DNA from: JAZKID01 sp963714065
GTDB taxonomy: Bacteria; Pseudomonadota; Alphaproteobacteria; Rhizobiales; UBA4765
Length of the DNA stretch: 64,000 bases
NCBI GenBank assembly: GCA_963714065.1
Contig: OY970226.1
Span: 1,798,001 to 1,862,000 of the forward strand
Direction: 5' to 3'
The position numbers and the translations under genes were made by a program. The notes beneath the pieces were generated by a model that saw only the letters and a list, made by a program, of their open reading frames with translations, did no database searches and had not been told where the DNA came from. Positions 1-7,254 of the stretch are shown piece after piece; position 1 is the stretch's first letter; each line of letters starts with the position of its first letter.

Positions 1-1
1 C

Positions 2-403
2 GAGTGGGAAGCGCTGTGCGACGGCTGCGGCTTATGCTGCCTCAACAAGGTGGAGGACACCGATACGGGCACGTTAACCTTTACCTCGATCGCCTGCGAT
101 CTGTTCGACTGCAAATCCTGCCGCTGCACGGATTACAAGCATCGCAAGCAGCGCGTGCCGGACTGCGTCTCTTTTTCGAAAAAGAACATGAAAGAACTCG
201 ACTGGTTGCCGCCCACCTGCGCCTATGTGCTGCGGCATCTGGGCAAGCCGCTCTTTGACTGGCACTACCTGATTTCCGGATCGAGGGAGAGCGTGGTCGA
301 GGCCGGTATTTCGGCGCGCGGCAAGGTAACAGCGTTCGAGCGCGACGTGCCGGATCTCGACGATTACGAAAAACATGCGATGGAATTGCCGAAGGGCGGA
401 TAA
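2..403 (+). CDS. YcgN/UPF0260-like Cys-cluster protein, 5' truncated by window edge
   Basis: The frame is open from base 2, so the start lies outside the window; 133 residues plus the stop are visible. The visible part begins with a CDGCGLCC cluster and continues with further cysteines (CDLFDCKSCRC, VPDC, PTCAY). This is the metal-binding pattern of the YcgN/YkgJ (UPF0260) family, proteins of about 150 residues that probably bind zinc or an iron-sulfur cluster and whose reaction is unknown. The C-terminal motif with DLDDYEKHAMELP is also typical. The next gene in this orientation begins 300 bases later after repeat-like DNA, so it is probably the last gene of its unit. The family assignment is firm; the function is not known. 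Confidence 0.8.
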   Translation, partial: EWEALCDGCGLCCLNKVEDTDTGTLTFTSIACDLFDCKSCRCTDYKHRKQRVPDCVSFSKKNMKELDWLPPTCAYVLRHLGKPLFDWHYLISGSRESVVEAGISARGKVTAFERDVPDLDDYEKHAMELPKGG

Positions 404-409
404 AGATCG

Positions 410-480
410 TCATCGCGAGCGCGCAAAGCGCGCGTGGCGATCCAGCTTTATCAATATCAATAGGCTGGATTGCCACGTCG
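410..480. repeat. dispersed palindromic repeat (CGTCATCGCGAG type)
   Basis: Starting right after the YcgN-like stop, the sequence CGTCATCGCGAGCG is followed by a short GCGCGC dyad, GTGGCGATCCAG, and then a partly inverted counterpart (CTGGATTGCCACGTC). This outline, cgtcat-cgcgag ... gcgatccag, is typical of small dispersed repeats common in alphaproteobacterial intergenic DNA. I see no coding potential here. Confidence 0.5.
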
Positions 481-499
481 CTCACTTCCGGCCCTTCGC

Positions 500-618
500 A
501 CCAACATCGCTTTGCGATGTTGGTAATTAAAATACTTGGAACGCCAAGCTGTTCCAAGTGGCTCAGGGCGCTCGATGCTCGAATTGCTCCACCGGAGCAA
601 TTCGCCGGGCTTCGCCCG
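500..618. repeat. cluster of four unrelated hairpins upstream of the GTA cluster
   Basis: Four dyads follow each other: 500-510/514-524 (11-bp perfect stem, 3-base loop), 534-542/551-559 (9-bp stem), 580-590/594-604 (11-bp perfect stem, 3-base loop) and 606-610/614-618 (5-bp stem). The stems differ in sequence. No gene is visible between 404 and 709. The cluster could end transcription of the upstream gene, although no T-run follows any of the hairpins, or it could be a mobile palindrome nest like the one at 10886-10995. Confidence 0.6.
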
Positions 619-709
619 TCGCATCTTATCCCACCGTATTCATACGTAGGAAAATATTCTTGACCGCGGCGCTGCTTTCGCGTAAACAGATATCATTCCG
701 AAATTGTAG

Positions 710-1066
710 ATGATGAAGAAAACGACCGGGCGCAAAAGCGCGGCGAAAAGCCGCACGCGTGCGCCGCGAACCCTGCTCAAGCAATTGTTCAAGCAGTTCC
801 AGCGGCAACTCGACGAGTTCGAGAAGCACAGCATCGAAGACAATCACGAGCGCGATGCGCGCTCGCTTTCCGCTCTTGCCGCAACGCTGGAGCGTTTGAT
901 CGCATTGGATATTGAGATGAAAAAGAAACAGGACAGACAGCATGCCGCCAGAGGCGTCGACCGGGGAACCATCCTTCGCGCGCTTTGCGAGCGCCTTGAA
1001 AAACTGGCGAAAGCGGAAGACGGCAACGCAAAATCTTCCCCTTCTGGCGAGCGCACTGAGCGATGA
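710..1066 (+). CDS. GTA gene 1-like small terminase subunit candidate
   Basis: This 118-residue protein has a very basic N-terminus (KKTTGRKSAAKSRTR), then long helical segments rich in Leu, Glu and Arg (LLKQLFKQFQRQLDEFEKH; ILRALCERLEKLAKAED). Size, position directly before the large terminase and coiled-coil character match gene 1 of the Rhodobacter capsulatus GTA, which acts as the small terminase and helps package DNA. Assignment rests mainly on position. Its 3' end overlaps the only conventional start of the large terminase by 125 bases, an unusually long overlap. Either that upstream terminase start is wrong (an internal CTG start is possible) or both frames are translated there. Confidence 0.6.
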   Translation: MMKKTTGRKSAAKSRTRAPRTLLKQLFKQFQRQLDEFEKHSIEDNHERDARSLSALAATLERLIALDIEMKKKQDRQHAARGVDRGTILRALCERLEKLAKAEDGNAKSSPSGERTER

Positions 1067-2306
1067 ACAGATAGACTTCTTCCTGCACGACTGGGCGCTC
1101 TGGGCGCGGCCCGAACAATTGCCGCCACATGGAAACTGGATAACCTGGCTGTTCATGGGCGGGCGCGGGGCCGGCAAGACGCGCGCCGGAGCCGAATGGG
1201 TGAGGGGGCTGGCGCTGGGCCTGCCACCTTTTTCTAACGAACCTCTTTCGCGCATTGCGCTGATCGGCGAGACTTACGACGATGTGCGCGACGTGATGGT
1301 GGAGGGTGTCTCCGGCATTCTGGCCGTGCACCCGGGCCATGAGCGGCCGCGTTTCGAAAAATCGCGCGGGCAACTGATCTGGCCGAACGGCGCGATCGCG
1401 CAGATATTTTCGGCCGAGGAGCCGGACGGTTTGCGCGGACCGCAATTCCACGCCGCCTGGTGCGACGAGCTTGCGAAATGGCGCTATGCGCAGGAAACAT
1501 TCGACAATCTGCAATTCGGTTTGCGGCTTGGCGATTGGCCGCGACAAATGATCACGACCACGCCGCGACCGCTGCCCTTGCTGAAAAAACTTCTGAACGA
1601 TGCGGGTGTGTGCGCGACGCACGCAAAAACCGCGGCCAATGCCGACAATCTGCCGCCGGTTTTCTTGCAGCAGATCGAGGAACGTTACGGCGGCACTAGG
1701 CTTGGGCGGCAGGAGCTTGACGGCGAGTTGATCGAGGATCGCGCCGACGCATTATTCACGCGCGCCATGATCGATGCACATCGCGTGCGCGAGGCGCCGG
1801 ACCTTTCGCGCATCGTGATCGCGGTCGATCCGGCGATATCGAGCTCGAAGCGGGCCGACGCCTGCGGGCTGATCGCAGCCGCCAAGGGCGCCGACGGCCA
1901 TGCCTATATTCTGGAAGATGCGACGCTGCAGGCGGTGCGCCCGCATATCTGGGCGGCACGCGCGATTGAGCTTTACAATCGCTATGATGCGGATGCGCTG
2001 ATCGTCGAGATCAATCAGGGCGGCGAGATGATCCAGTCGATCATCGATACCATCGATCCGAACGTGCCGGTGAAAAACGTGCGCGCCACGCGCGGCAAGT
2101 TTCTGCGCGCGGAACCCGTGGCCGCGCTCTACGCCAAGGGGCATGTGCATCATGTCGGCACTTTCGGTGCGCTCGAGGACGAGATGTGCGATTTCGGGCC
2201 GGAGGGACTATCGGGCAACCGCTCGCCGGACCGGCTGGACGCGCTGGTATGGGCGGTCACGGCGCTGAAGCTGAACGCGGCAAAGCCGCTGATCAGAAGA
2301 ATATGA
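942..2306 (+). CDS. GTA/phage large terminase (gp2-like)
   Basis: The 454-residue protein is the DNA-packaging motor and head-filling nuclease. The Walker A motif GGRGAGKT lies near residue 73, preceded by the WARPEQLPP-x-W-x-WLFM block conserved in GTA terminases. The Walker B-like strand AAWCDEL is near residue 170. The C-terminal RNase H-like nuclease begins at IVIAVDPAISSS and includes IVEINQGGEM and a DRLDALVWAV end motif, so all catalytic regions appear intact. The length fits RcGTA gp2. ATG 942 is the only ATG, GTG or TTG before the conserved core, but its ribosome site is weak and it lies inside gene 1. The putative toxin gene starts 1 base after the stop. Confidence 0.92.
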   Translation: MPPEASTGEPSFARFASALKNWRKRKTATQNLPLLASALSDEQIDFFLHDWALWARPEQLPPHGNWITWLFMGGRGAGKTRAGAEWVRGLALGLPPFSNEPLSRIALIGETYDDVRDVMVEGVSGILAVHPGHERPRFEKSRGQLIWPNGAIAQIFSAEEPDGLRGPQFHAAWCDELAKWRYAQETFDNLQFGLRLGDWPRQMITTTPRPLPLLKKLLNDAGVCATHAKTAANADNLPPVFLQQIEERYGGTRLGRQELDGELIEDRADALFTRAMIDAHRVREAPDLSRIVIAVDPAISSSKRADACGLIAAAKGADGHAYILEDATLQAVRPHIWAARAIELYNRYDADALIVEINQGGEMIQSIIDTIDPNVPVKNVRATRGKFLRAEPVAALYAKGHVHHVGTFGALEDEMCDFGPEGLSGNRSPDRLDALVWAVTALKLNAAKPLIRRI

Positions 2307-2307
2307 G

Positions 2308-3207
2308 ATGCAGTTTCGCAGTTTGAGTGCGAAGGAATATTATTTCGCACGCTCGAAGACTTATGCAGCGAAGCTGGAGCTCGAGGAGAGGGAGCGGAAA
2401 CTGCAGCGCTCGCCCTGGCTAATCAATACAAAGTTCATACATGAGCTGGAAAGCGCGCGGTTGATCTTTGCCTACAGGGCTAGGCTGGAGCACGAGTGGG
2501 AAGAAAAATTCTGCGAGGAATTTGCGCAGGAAGGCAAAGCCAATTTCAATTCCGCACAGCCGCGCGTGCCGGCTGGCAGTTCCGACGGTGGGCAGTGGAC
2601 GAATGGCGGTGACAGTATCGGCGCGTCAAGGCAGGGTTTTAGGGATTATTTGCGCGGCAAGCCGCGCGCACGAAGTTTCGAGGATATTCGCCGCACGAGA
2701 AATGGAGAAACAATTCTCGTGCAATCCAGATCGCGCGGCGGTGGCATCATTGCTAGATTTCCTGATGCGACGCCAGGCCAGCATATGCGTCTTGCCGTTG
2801 CTGAAGCTAATGCACGCTCTGCCACAAATCGCGCGCGCGAATGGGACCCGGCATGGAAGGAACCACAAAGTTTTCGCGCGACCATCGATGGCGAAATTGC
2901 ACATTATGAAGCTGTTGCCAGAGCGGCTGAGGTAAGACTCTTGGAAATTAGGGCTGGAATCAATTTAATGTCTCAGCCTCAATTAACAGAGCATGGAAAT
3001 ATGCGTATTGACGACCGCAGCATTACCCAAAATGAAATACAAGATGCAACGAATTCGGCTCGCCAAACAGGGAATGTTGCAATAAAAACGGGAAAATATG
3101 GGACACCGCAAATTCATTACAGGGGTTCAAACGGTCTTACTGTTATTATAGAAACCGTGGGTAGAAATGCGGGCAAGGCTATTACCTTTTTCCGTCATCA
3201 GAATTGA
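2308..3207 (+). CDS. putative polymorphic toxin with VPAG-GGQWT linker and DUF4258-like C-terminus
   Basis: This 299-residue protein is not part of the standard GTA gene set. Residues 1-80 are helical and charged (ELEERERKLQ; HELESARLIF). Residues about 84-101 are QPRVPAGSSDGGQWTNGG, nearly the same linker as in the portal fusion downstream. The C-terminal 70 residues begin HGNMRIDDRSITQNEIQDA and end with GKYGTPQIHYRG...TVIIETVGRNAGKAITFF. This resembles the small RNase-like DUF4258/BECR-type toxin domains, with a leading His, an R-x-x-x-R-x-I motif and a terminal beta strand. Base composition becomes AT-rich toward the 3' end, unlike the terminase. A small acidic gene follows immediately. 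The toxin role is inferred from architecture; the target is unknown. Confidence 0.6.
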   Translation: MQFRSLSAKEYYFARSKTYAAKLELEERERKLQRSPWLINTKFIHELESARLIFAYRARLEHEWEEKFCEEFAQEGKANFNSAQPRVPAGSSDGGQWTNGGDSIGASRQGFRDYLRGKPRARSFEDIRRTRNGETILVQSRSRGGGIIARFPDATPGQHMRLAVAEANARSATNRAREWDPAWKEPQSFRATIDGEIAHYEAVARAAEVRLLEIRAGINLMSQPQLTEHGNMRIDDRSITQNEIQDATNSARQTGNVAIKTGKYGTPQIHYRGSNGLTVIIETVGRNAGKAITFFRHQN

Positions 3208-3215
3208 GGCGAAAT

Positions 3216-3488
3216 ATGGAAAATCTTGAAACCATAATCGACCGGCTTCTTCGCGAAGAAGACGTAGAAGGATTTATCGCAATCGGTGCGCCCGATAATG
3301 AATATTCTCCTGAAGCAAAGGAGATATATAAGGGTTTGTTGTCTTTAAATGCCAACGAGCACACTGAAATCAGGATCGCTTCTTTGATTGCAGGTGTCTG
3401 GGAAAAATATTTCGATCTTTCTTCTGAAGATCTTCAGAAGCGGTCAGCTGCTTTTCATAGGATTGCACAAGGATTGCTTCAAACTTGA
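3216..3488 (+). CDS. small acidic protein, putative immunity partner of the 2308 toxin
   Basis: A 90-residue acidic, mostly helical protein (start MENLETIIDRLLREEDVEG). The ATG at 3216 has a purine-rich GAGGCGAAAT just upstream; an in-frame ATG at 3204 lies inside the end of the toxin gene. It begins 8 bases after the toxin stop and shares its AT-rich composition. Small size, acidity and position directly after a putative toxin are the usual marks of an immunity gene. No recognisable family. An alternative is a free-standing cargo gene of unknown role. Confidence 0.5.
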   Translation: MENLETIIDRLLREEDVEGFIAIGAPDNEYSPEAKEIYKGLLSLNANEHTEIRIASLIAGVWEKYFDLSSEDLQKRSAAFHRIAQGLLQT

Positions 3489-3522
3489 GAGGGACGAGAT
3501 ATTATTTTCGGGAAAAATAATC

Positions 3523-3726
3523 ATGAAATGAATTGCAAACTTTATAAACCCAGAGAAGCGCAAGTTTGTGATCGAATATGACCAAGCTGCGGGATATTAT
3601 TTGCATGTCTATAATAGCATGGGCGGCGAATTTTTTGACTATTTGCAAGACACTCTTGATTGGGCAAAGAAAAGCGCTTTTGATGAATTCGAAGTGCCTC
3701 TCGATGCCTGGCGGCAAGTGGAATAG
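3523..3726 (+). pseudogene. relic immunity gene with TGA at codon 3
   Basis: The frame from ATG 3523 reads Met-Lys-stop, then runs open to TAG 3726. The C-terminus YLQDTLDWAKKSAFDEFEVPLDAWRQVE aligns position for position with the end of the intact gene at 5607 (YQQDDLDMAKRSANHHFNIPLESWQQVD, compared over 28 residues). The starts also correspond: MK-stop-IANF here against MKWTTSF there. The upstream context (gggaaaaataatc against gggaaaataaa) is alike too. Codon 3 is TGA where the intact copy has TGG, so one G-to-A change explains the loss. No toxin gene precedes it, so it is a decayed orphan. A shorter product from the internal GTG at about 3568 cannot be excluded. Confidence 0.7.
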
Positions 3727-3877
3727 CGACAACGTTTAAAGAGCCGAGACGCCTGCGCTCTCGCAACAGCTTCTATCGATAACTGGCGTTTTTCAAAACA
3801 CGCAGCGAACGCGACCGGCAATCGCCATGCCGGCATTGAGCGCGCAAATCCGAACGAACAGGATCAACAAAAACATC

Positions 3878-5605
3878 ATGTGGCCTTTTAGAATTTCGCA
3901 ACCGCGCGAAAGTAAAGCTTCGCGCGCGCACAGCATCGTGGCGTTGGGGCAGCTCGGCAAACCGCAATGGTCGCCGCGCAATTACAACGCGCTCGCCCAA
4001 AAAGGTTATGCGCAGAACCCGGTCGTCTATCGCTGCGTGCGCATGATCGCGGAATCGGCTGCCTCGGTACCGCTTTATATTATGGAGACGAACGACAGCG
4101 GCGACGAGCACCCGTTGTTGCGTTTGCTGCGTGCGCCGAACCCGCGCCAGGCGGGACCCTGTTTCATGGAAGCGCTGATCGGCCATCTGCTGATTTCGGG
4201 CGATGCCTATGTGGAAGCGGTGAAGGTGGATGACACGGTCGCCGAACTTTACGCGCTGCGCCCCGACAGGATGAGAGTTGTGCCGGGCCCGGAAGGCTGG
4301 CCGCAGGCTTACGATTATGTGGTGGGCGGCAATACGGTGCGCTTCCGGCAGGACGAGGAGGGCGTGCCGCCCATCCTGCATCTGTCTCTGTTCCACCCAT
4401 TAAACGATCATTACGGCCTGGCGCCGCTGGAAGCCGCGGCAAGCTCTCTCGATATTCTGAACGCGGCGAGTTCCTGGCACAAGGCGCTGCTCGACAATTC
4501 GGCGCGGCCTTCCGGCGCGCTCGTCTATGCGCCGGCTTCCGGCGCCACCCTGTCGCGCGAACAATATGAGCGGCTGAAGGAAGAGCTGGAGCAGAATTTC
4601 CAGGGCGCTGCGAACGCCGGGCGGCCCTTGCTGCTGGAAGGCGGGCTCGACTGGCGGGCGATGTCGCTTTCCCCGCGCGATATGGATTTTCTGGAAGCGC
4701 GCAACGCGGCCGCGCGCGATGTCGCTTTGGCTTTCGGCGTGCCGCCGATCCTGCTCGGCATTCCGGGCGATGCGACTTACGCGAATTACCAGGAGGCGAA
4801 CCGCGCTTTCTGGCGGCATTGCGTGCTGCCGCTGCTTTCGCGCCTCACGCAATCTTTTTCGCACTGGCTGGCGCCCGCTTTCGGCAATGCAGAGCTTCGT
4901 TTCGACGCCGACGCGATCCCTGCGCTCGATTCGGACCGCGAGGCGCTGTGGAGACGCGTGAATGAGGCAAGTTTCCTCACCGACGACGAAAAACGCGAGG
5001 CGGTGGGGTATGTATTGCGTAAAGAGCGTAAGCGTGACGATTTTTTTAACAAATACGACCCGGGCCAGCCGCGCGTTCCTGCCGGAAATTCCGAGGGTGG
5101 GCAGTGGACGGATGGAGGTTATTCATCTTCTCAGATTATCAGAGATGCGCTTAAGAATCCGGAACTACAGGAACAACTGCCCGGTGCACGGCATATGTTT
5201 CCGGACGATCATATAGACCCAGCAGATGATATTTTATTTCTTGCGGGAGGTGCAGCCACTTCGCTGGCGAAGCTTGGCGTACGTGCTGCTTATGGAGTCG
5301 CCCAGAATATAATGGGTGAAAATATTTCTGCTATCGTTTCAGACACTGCCTCCCAAGCGACTATACAAAAAGCAGCTGAATCTGTTGAAAGATTTCTGGG
5401 CGGAAAGATAGATAAAGTGATTAATAAAAATGGCAATTACGTTTTTCTTAGAGGTAGGAAAAAGGTTAAATTCGATATAACACCTTCTAGGGGGCAGCCT
5501 CATTATCAATTAGAGATTCTTACTAAAGGCAAGTATGGCAAACCAGAGTGGAATGATGCCATGCCTGGTAAGGGTAATCATCAGTTTTTCTTTAAGGGAA
5601 AATAA
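3878..5605 (+). CDS. GTA portal protein fused to a C-terminal putative toxin domain
   Basis: The protein has 575 residues, whereas the GTA/HK97-type portal is about 396. Residues 1-393 are a complete portal, the dodecameric DNA gate of the head. Visible portal motifs are QNPVVYRCVRMIAESAASVP, LISGDAYVEAV, HPLNDHYGLAPLEAA and AFGVPPILLGIPGDATYANYQEA. At about residues 394-412 comes the linker GQPRVPAGNSEGGQWTDGG. About 160 AT-rich codons follow, ending in a compact domain with VRxxKVKFDITPSRGQPHYQLE-like features (KKVKFDIT, RGQPHYQLEI, GKGNHQFFF), reminiscent of polymorphic toxin tips. The ATG at 3878 (MWPF) fits portal starts; 3827 is an in-frame alternative without a ribosome site. A small putative immunity gene starts 1 base after the stop. 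Confidence 0.85.
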   Translation: MWPFRISQPRESKASRAHSIVALGQLGKPQWSPRNYNALAQKGYAQNPVVYRCVRMIAESAASVPLYIMETNDSGDEHPLLRLLRAPNPRQAGPCFMEALIGHLLISGDAYVEAVKVDDTVAELYALRPDRMRVVPGPEGWPQAYDYVVGGNTVRFRQDEEGVPPILHLSLFHPLNDHYGLAPLEAAASSLDILNAASSWHKALLDNSARPSGALVYAPASGATLSREQYERLKEELEQNFQGAANAGRPLLLEGGLDWRAMSLSPRDMDFLEARNAAARDVALAFGVPPILLGIPGDATYANYQEANRAFWRHCVLPLLSRLTQSFSHWLAPAFGNAELRFDADAIPALDSDREALWRRVNEASFLTDDEKREAVGYVLRKERKRDDFFNKYDPGQPRVPAGNSEGGQWTDGGYSSSQIIRDALKNPELQEQLPGARHMFPDDHIDPADDILFLAGGAATSLAKLGVRAAYGVAQNIMGENISAIVSDTASQATIQKAAESVERFLGGKIDKVINKNGNYVFLRGRKKVKFDITPSRGQPHYQLEILTKGKYGKPEWNDAMPGKGNHQFFFKGK

Positions 5606-5606
5606 A

Positions 5607-5834
5607 ATGAAGTGGACAACTAGCTTTCGCTCCGACCGATACGAATTCGAGATTCTTAAAGAGGCCTGGCAAGAAAAGGTAACGGGCGGCACGCATAATT
5701 TTTACACTTTCTATGCGCATGATAATCAAGGAAAAGACGATAGAGATTATCAGCAAGATGACCTTGATATGGCTAAACGCTCGGCCAATCATCACTTCAA
5801 TATTCCGTTGGAATCTTGGCAACAGGTTGATTGA
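5607..5834 (+). CDS. putative immunity protein for the portal-fused toxin
   Basis: A 75-residue protein starting MKWTTSF, with GGGAAAATAAA just before the ATG. It begins immediately after the portal-toxin stop and has the same AT-rich composition. It contains a mixed beta-alpha pattern (YEFEILKEAW; NFYTFYAHDNQG) and ends with AKRSANHHFNIPLESWQQVD. A disrupted homologue lies at 3523, which shows the family was present in at least two copies here. No named family recognised. The immunity role is inferred from context. Confidence 0.55.
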   Translation: MKWTTSFRSDRYEFEILKEAWQEKVTGGTHNFYTFYAHDNQGKDDRDYQQDDLDMAKRSANHHFNIPLESWQQVD

Positions 5835-5888
5835 GAAAAGGGTGAGACACCAAAAAACGTGTAAGCCGAGAGAAACTAATCTCCCTTT

Positions 5889-6317
5889 TCACAAAGGCGG
5901 GTTCGGGTTTTTGGCTACTTCTTCTTTCGCGCGCACATAGCGATATGCATATTCCTCGGCCAGATAAGGGCCGCAGTGGTTTTGCGGCTTATAGAAAAGC
6001 GCGTCGCTGTGTTTCACGAATTGTTTGAAGCAGGAATTCTGCCGGCTTTTGTAGAGGCGGCGGTGATTACCATGCAGATCGCCGAGGAAAATTTTTTCGC
6101 AGCGGGTCTGCGCCGCCTCGGCCAAGGCGCCGAGATTGGCATAGCTGCTGGCCTTGTTGCCGCAGCTTTCATATAGGGCGATGCCGGCCTGGCAGCCCGA
6201 TGCGTTCTTTATGGCGTTGACGGCATCGTTGAGCTGCGTGGTGGGACATTCCTGCGCTTGCGCCGTGCAGCAGAAAGAGATCAAGGCGCATATCGAGAGC
6301 GGCAAATATTTGGCCAT
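5889..6317 (-). CDS. secreted Cys-rich protein of unknown function, opposite strand within the GTA cluster
   Basis: The 142-residue protein begins MAKYLPLSICALISFCCTAQAQE, a classical signal peptide with a cleavage site after AQA. The mature part has six cysteines (in the contexts QEC, SGCQ, ESCG, TRCE, NSCF, NHCG), consistent with three disulfides in the periplasm or outside the cell. I recognise no domain. It is the only minus-strand gene within the GTA cluster and lies between the toxin/immunity insertion and the small genes before the protease. It is therefore probably cargo that arrived with the insertion rather than a particle component. Confidence 0.65.
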   Translation of the reverse strand: MAKYLPLSICALISFCCTAQAQECPTTQLNDAVNAIKNASGCQAGIALYESCGNKASSYANLGALAEAAQTRCEKIFLGDLHGNHRRLYKSRQNSCFKQFVKHSDALFYKPQNHCGPYLAEEYAYRYVRAKEEVAKNPNPPL

Positions 6318-6389
6318 GACAGATTCCTTGGCGAATACCTTTTCGGCGTTCGCGTATCATAGCCGCCTGCCGTGAAAGGTCCAGGGGAA

Positions 6390-6578
6390 ATGCCGGACAT
6401 CATCACTGCAAATTTCATCGAGCGCGGCGATCTTGCGCATCTCGCGCTTTTTTTATGGGCGAGCAGCGCTTCCGCACTTCTTGTCTTGGCCGTGCGCGAG
6501 CTGGCAAACGCTAACCGCCGTTTTGAGTATTTCGTGCAAGAAATCGCGCGGCTGAACCGGTTGCTCGAGACGCTCTGA
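6390..6578 (+). CDS. small membrane protein at the GTA gene 3.5 position
   Basis: A 62-residue protein, MPDIITANFIERGDL, with one hydrophobic segment (LALFLWASSASALLVLAV) followed by a helical tail (RELANANRRFEYFVQEIARLNRLLETL). ATG 6390 is chosen because AGGGGAA stands directly before it; the frame also extends to GTG 6372. RcGTA has a small gene 3.5 in the same slot between portal and protease, also of unclear role. The stop overlaps the next ATG (TGATG), indicating translational coupling. Confidence 0.6.
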   Translation: MPDIITANFIERGDLAHLALFLWASSASALLVLAVRELANANRRFEYFVQEIARLNRLLETL

Positions 6579-6751
6579 TGCTGGCATTTATTTTTTCCAT
6601 CATTGCGCGGCTGCGGCATCTTGCCGCGCCCGCCAACGACAACGAACAGGCATGCGCGGCCTTCGCGCAACTCGGCGCGCATCTGCAACGACTCTTAAAA
6701 GGACAACGCACTTCATGCCACAGACAGCCGCCGTCGGTGAAAACGGTCTAG
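6578..6751 (+). CDS. 57-residue coupled protein before the protease
   Basis: The start ATG overlaps the previous stop as TGATG, and the frame runs 57 codons to TAG 6751, overlapping the protease start by 37 bases. The product has a hydrophobic start (MLAFIFSIIARLRHLAA), two cysteines and a basic end. The tight coupling on both sides supports translation, but there is no recognisable domain and the frame is short. It could simply be a spacer. Confidence 0.35.
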   Translation: MLAFIFSIIARLRHLAAPANDNEQACAAFAQLGAHLQRLLKGQRTSCHRQPPSVKTV

Positions 6752-7254
6752 TGATCGGTTACGCATCGTTATTCGGAACGCCGGACCGCAACAACGATAT
6801 GGTAATGCCGGGCGCGTTTCGCGAAACGCTGCGCGCCCGCCCGGCGCGCGACGTGAAATTCCTGTTCCAGCACGATGTTTCCGAGCCCATCGGCGTGTGG
6901 ATCGACATTTACGAGGACCACAAGGGCCTGCGCGTTGTCGGCAAGCTGATTTCCGGCGTGCAGCGCGCCTGCGAAGCTTATTCGCTGATCCGCGCCGGTG
7001 CGCTCGACGGTTTGTCGATCGGTTTCCGCACGCAGCGCGCGCGGCGCATCGCGCACAAAAAACAGAGACAGCTTTTGAATATCGATCTTTGGGAAATTTC
7101 GCTTGTGACATTTCCCATGCTCCCGGGCGCAAGGCTTGCGGCATTGAGCGGAAGCGAGATGTCCAAGCCTGATCAATCCCACTCATTCCTGCGAAAGCGG
7201 GAATCCCGATTTTATAATACCGGGACCCCCGCCTTCGCGGGGGTGAACGGATGA
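6715..7254 (+). CDS. HK97-family prohead protease (GTA gp4-like)
   Basis: The 179-residue serine protease trims the capsid scaffold during head assembly. GYASLFGTPDRNNDMVMPGAF is the family's N-terminal block, KFLFQHDVSEPIGVW carries the catalytic His, and the AGALDGLSIGFR segment carries the Ser (LS). The family core ends with the LWEISLVTFPMLPGA motif. The start is ATG 6715 rather than the upstream ATG 6652. The last 23 or so codons (SFLRKRESRFYN... TPAFAGVNG) are not protease. They are translated from a dispersed repeat of the kind that lies between genes elsewhere in this window. The capsid gene follows 52 bases downstream. Confidence 0.9.
   Translation: MPQTAAVGENGLVIGYASLFGTPDRNNDMVMPGAFRETLRARPARDVKFLFQHDVSEPIGVWIDIYEDHKGLRVVGKLISGVQRACEAYSLIRAGALDGLSIGFRTQRARRIAHKKQRQLLNIDLWEISLVTFPMLPGARLAALSGSEMSKPDQSHSFLRKRESRFYNTGTPAFAGVNG

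Noticed and set aside
4..258. Open frame over the YcgN-like gene
   Set aside because: It is in another phase over a coding region with a clear Cys-cluster protein and has no family features.
626..1622. Long minus-strand open frames opposite the terminase genes
   Set aside because: GC-rich antisense shadows; the plus strand carries conserved terminase motifs throughout.
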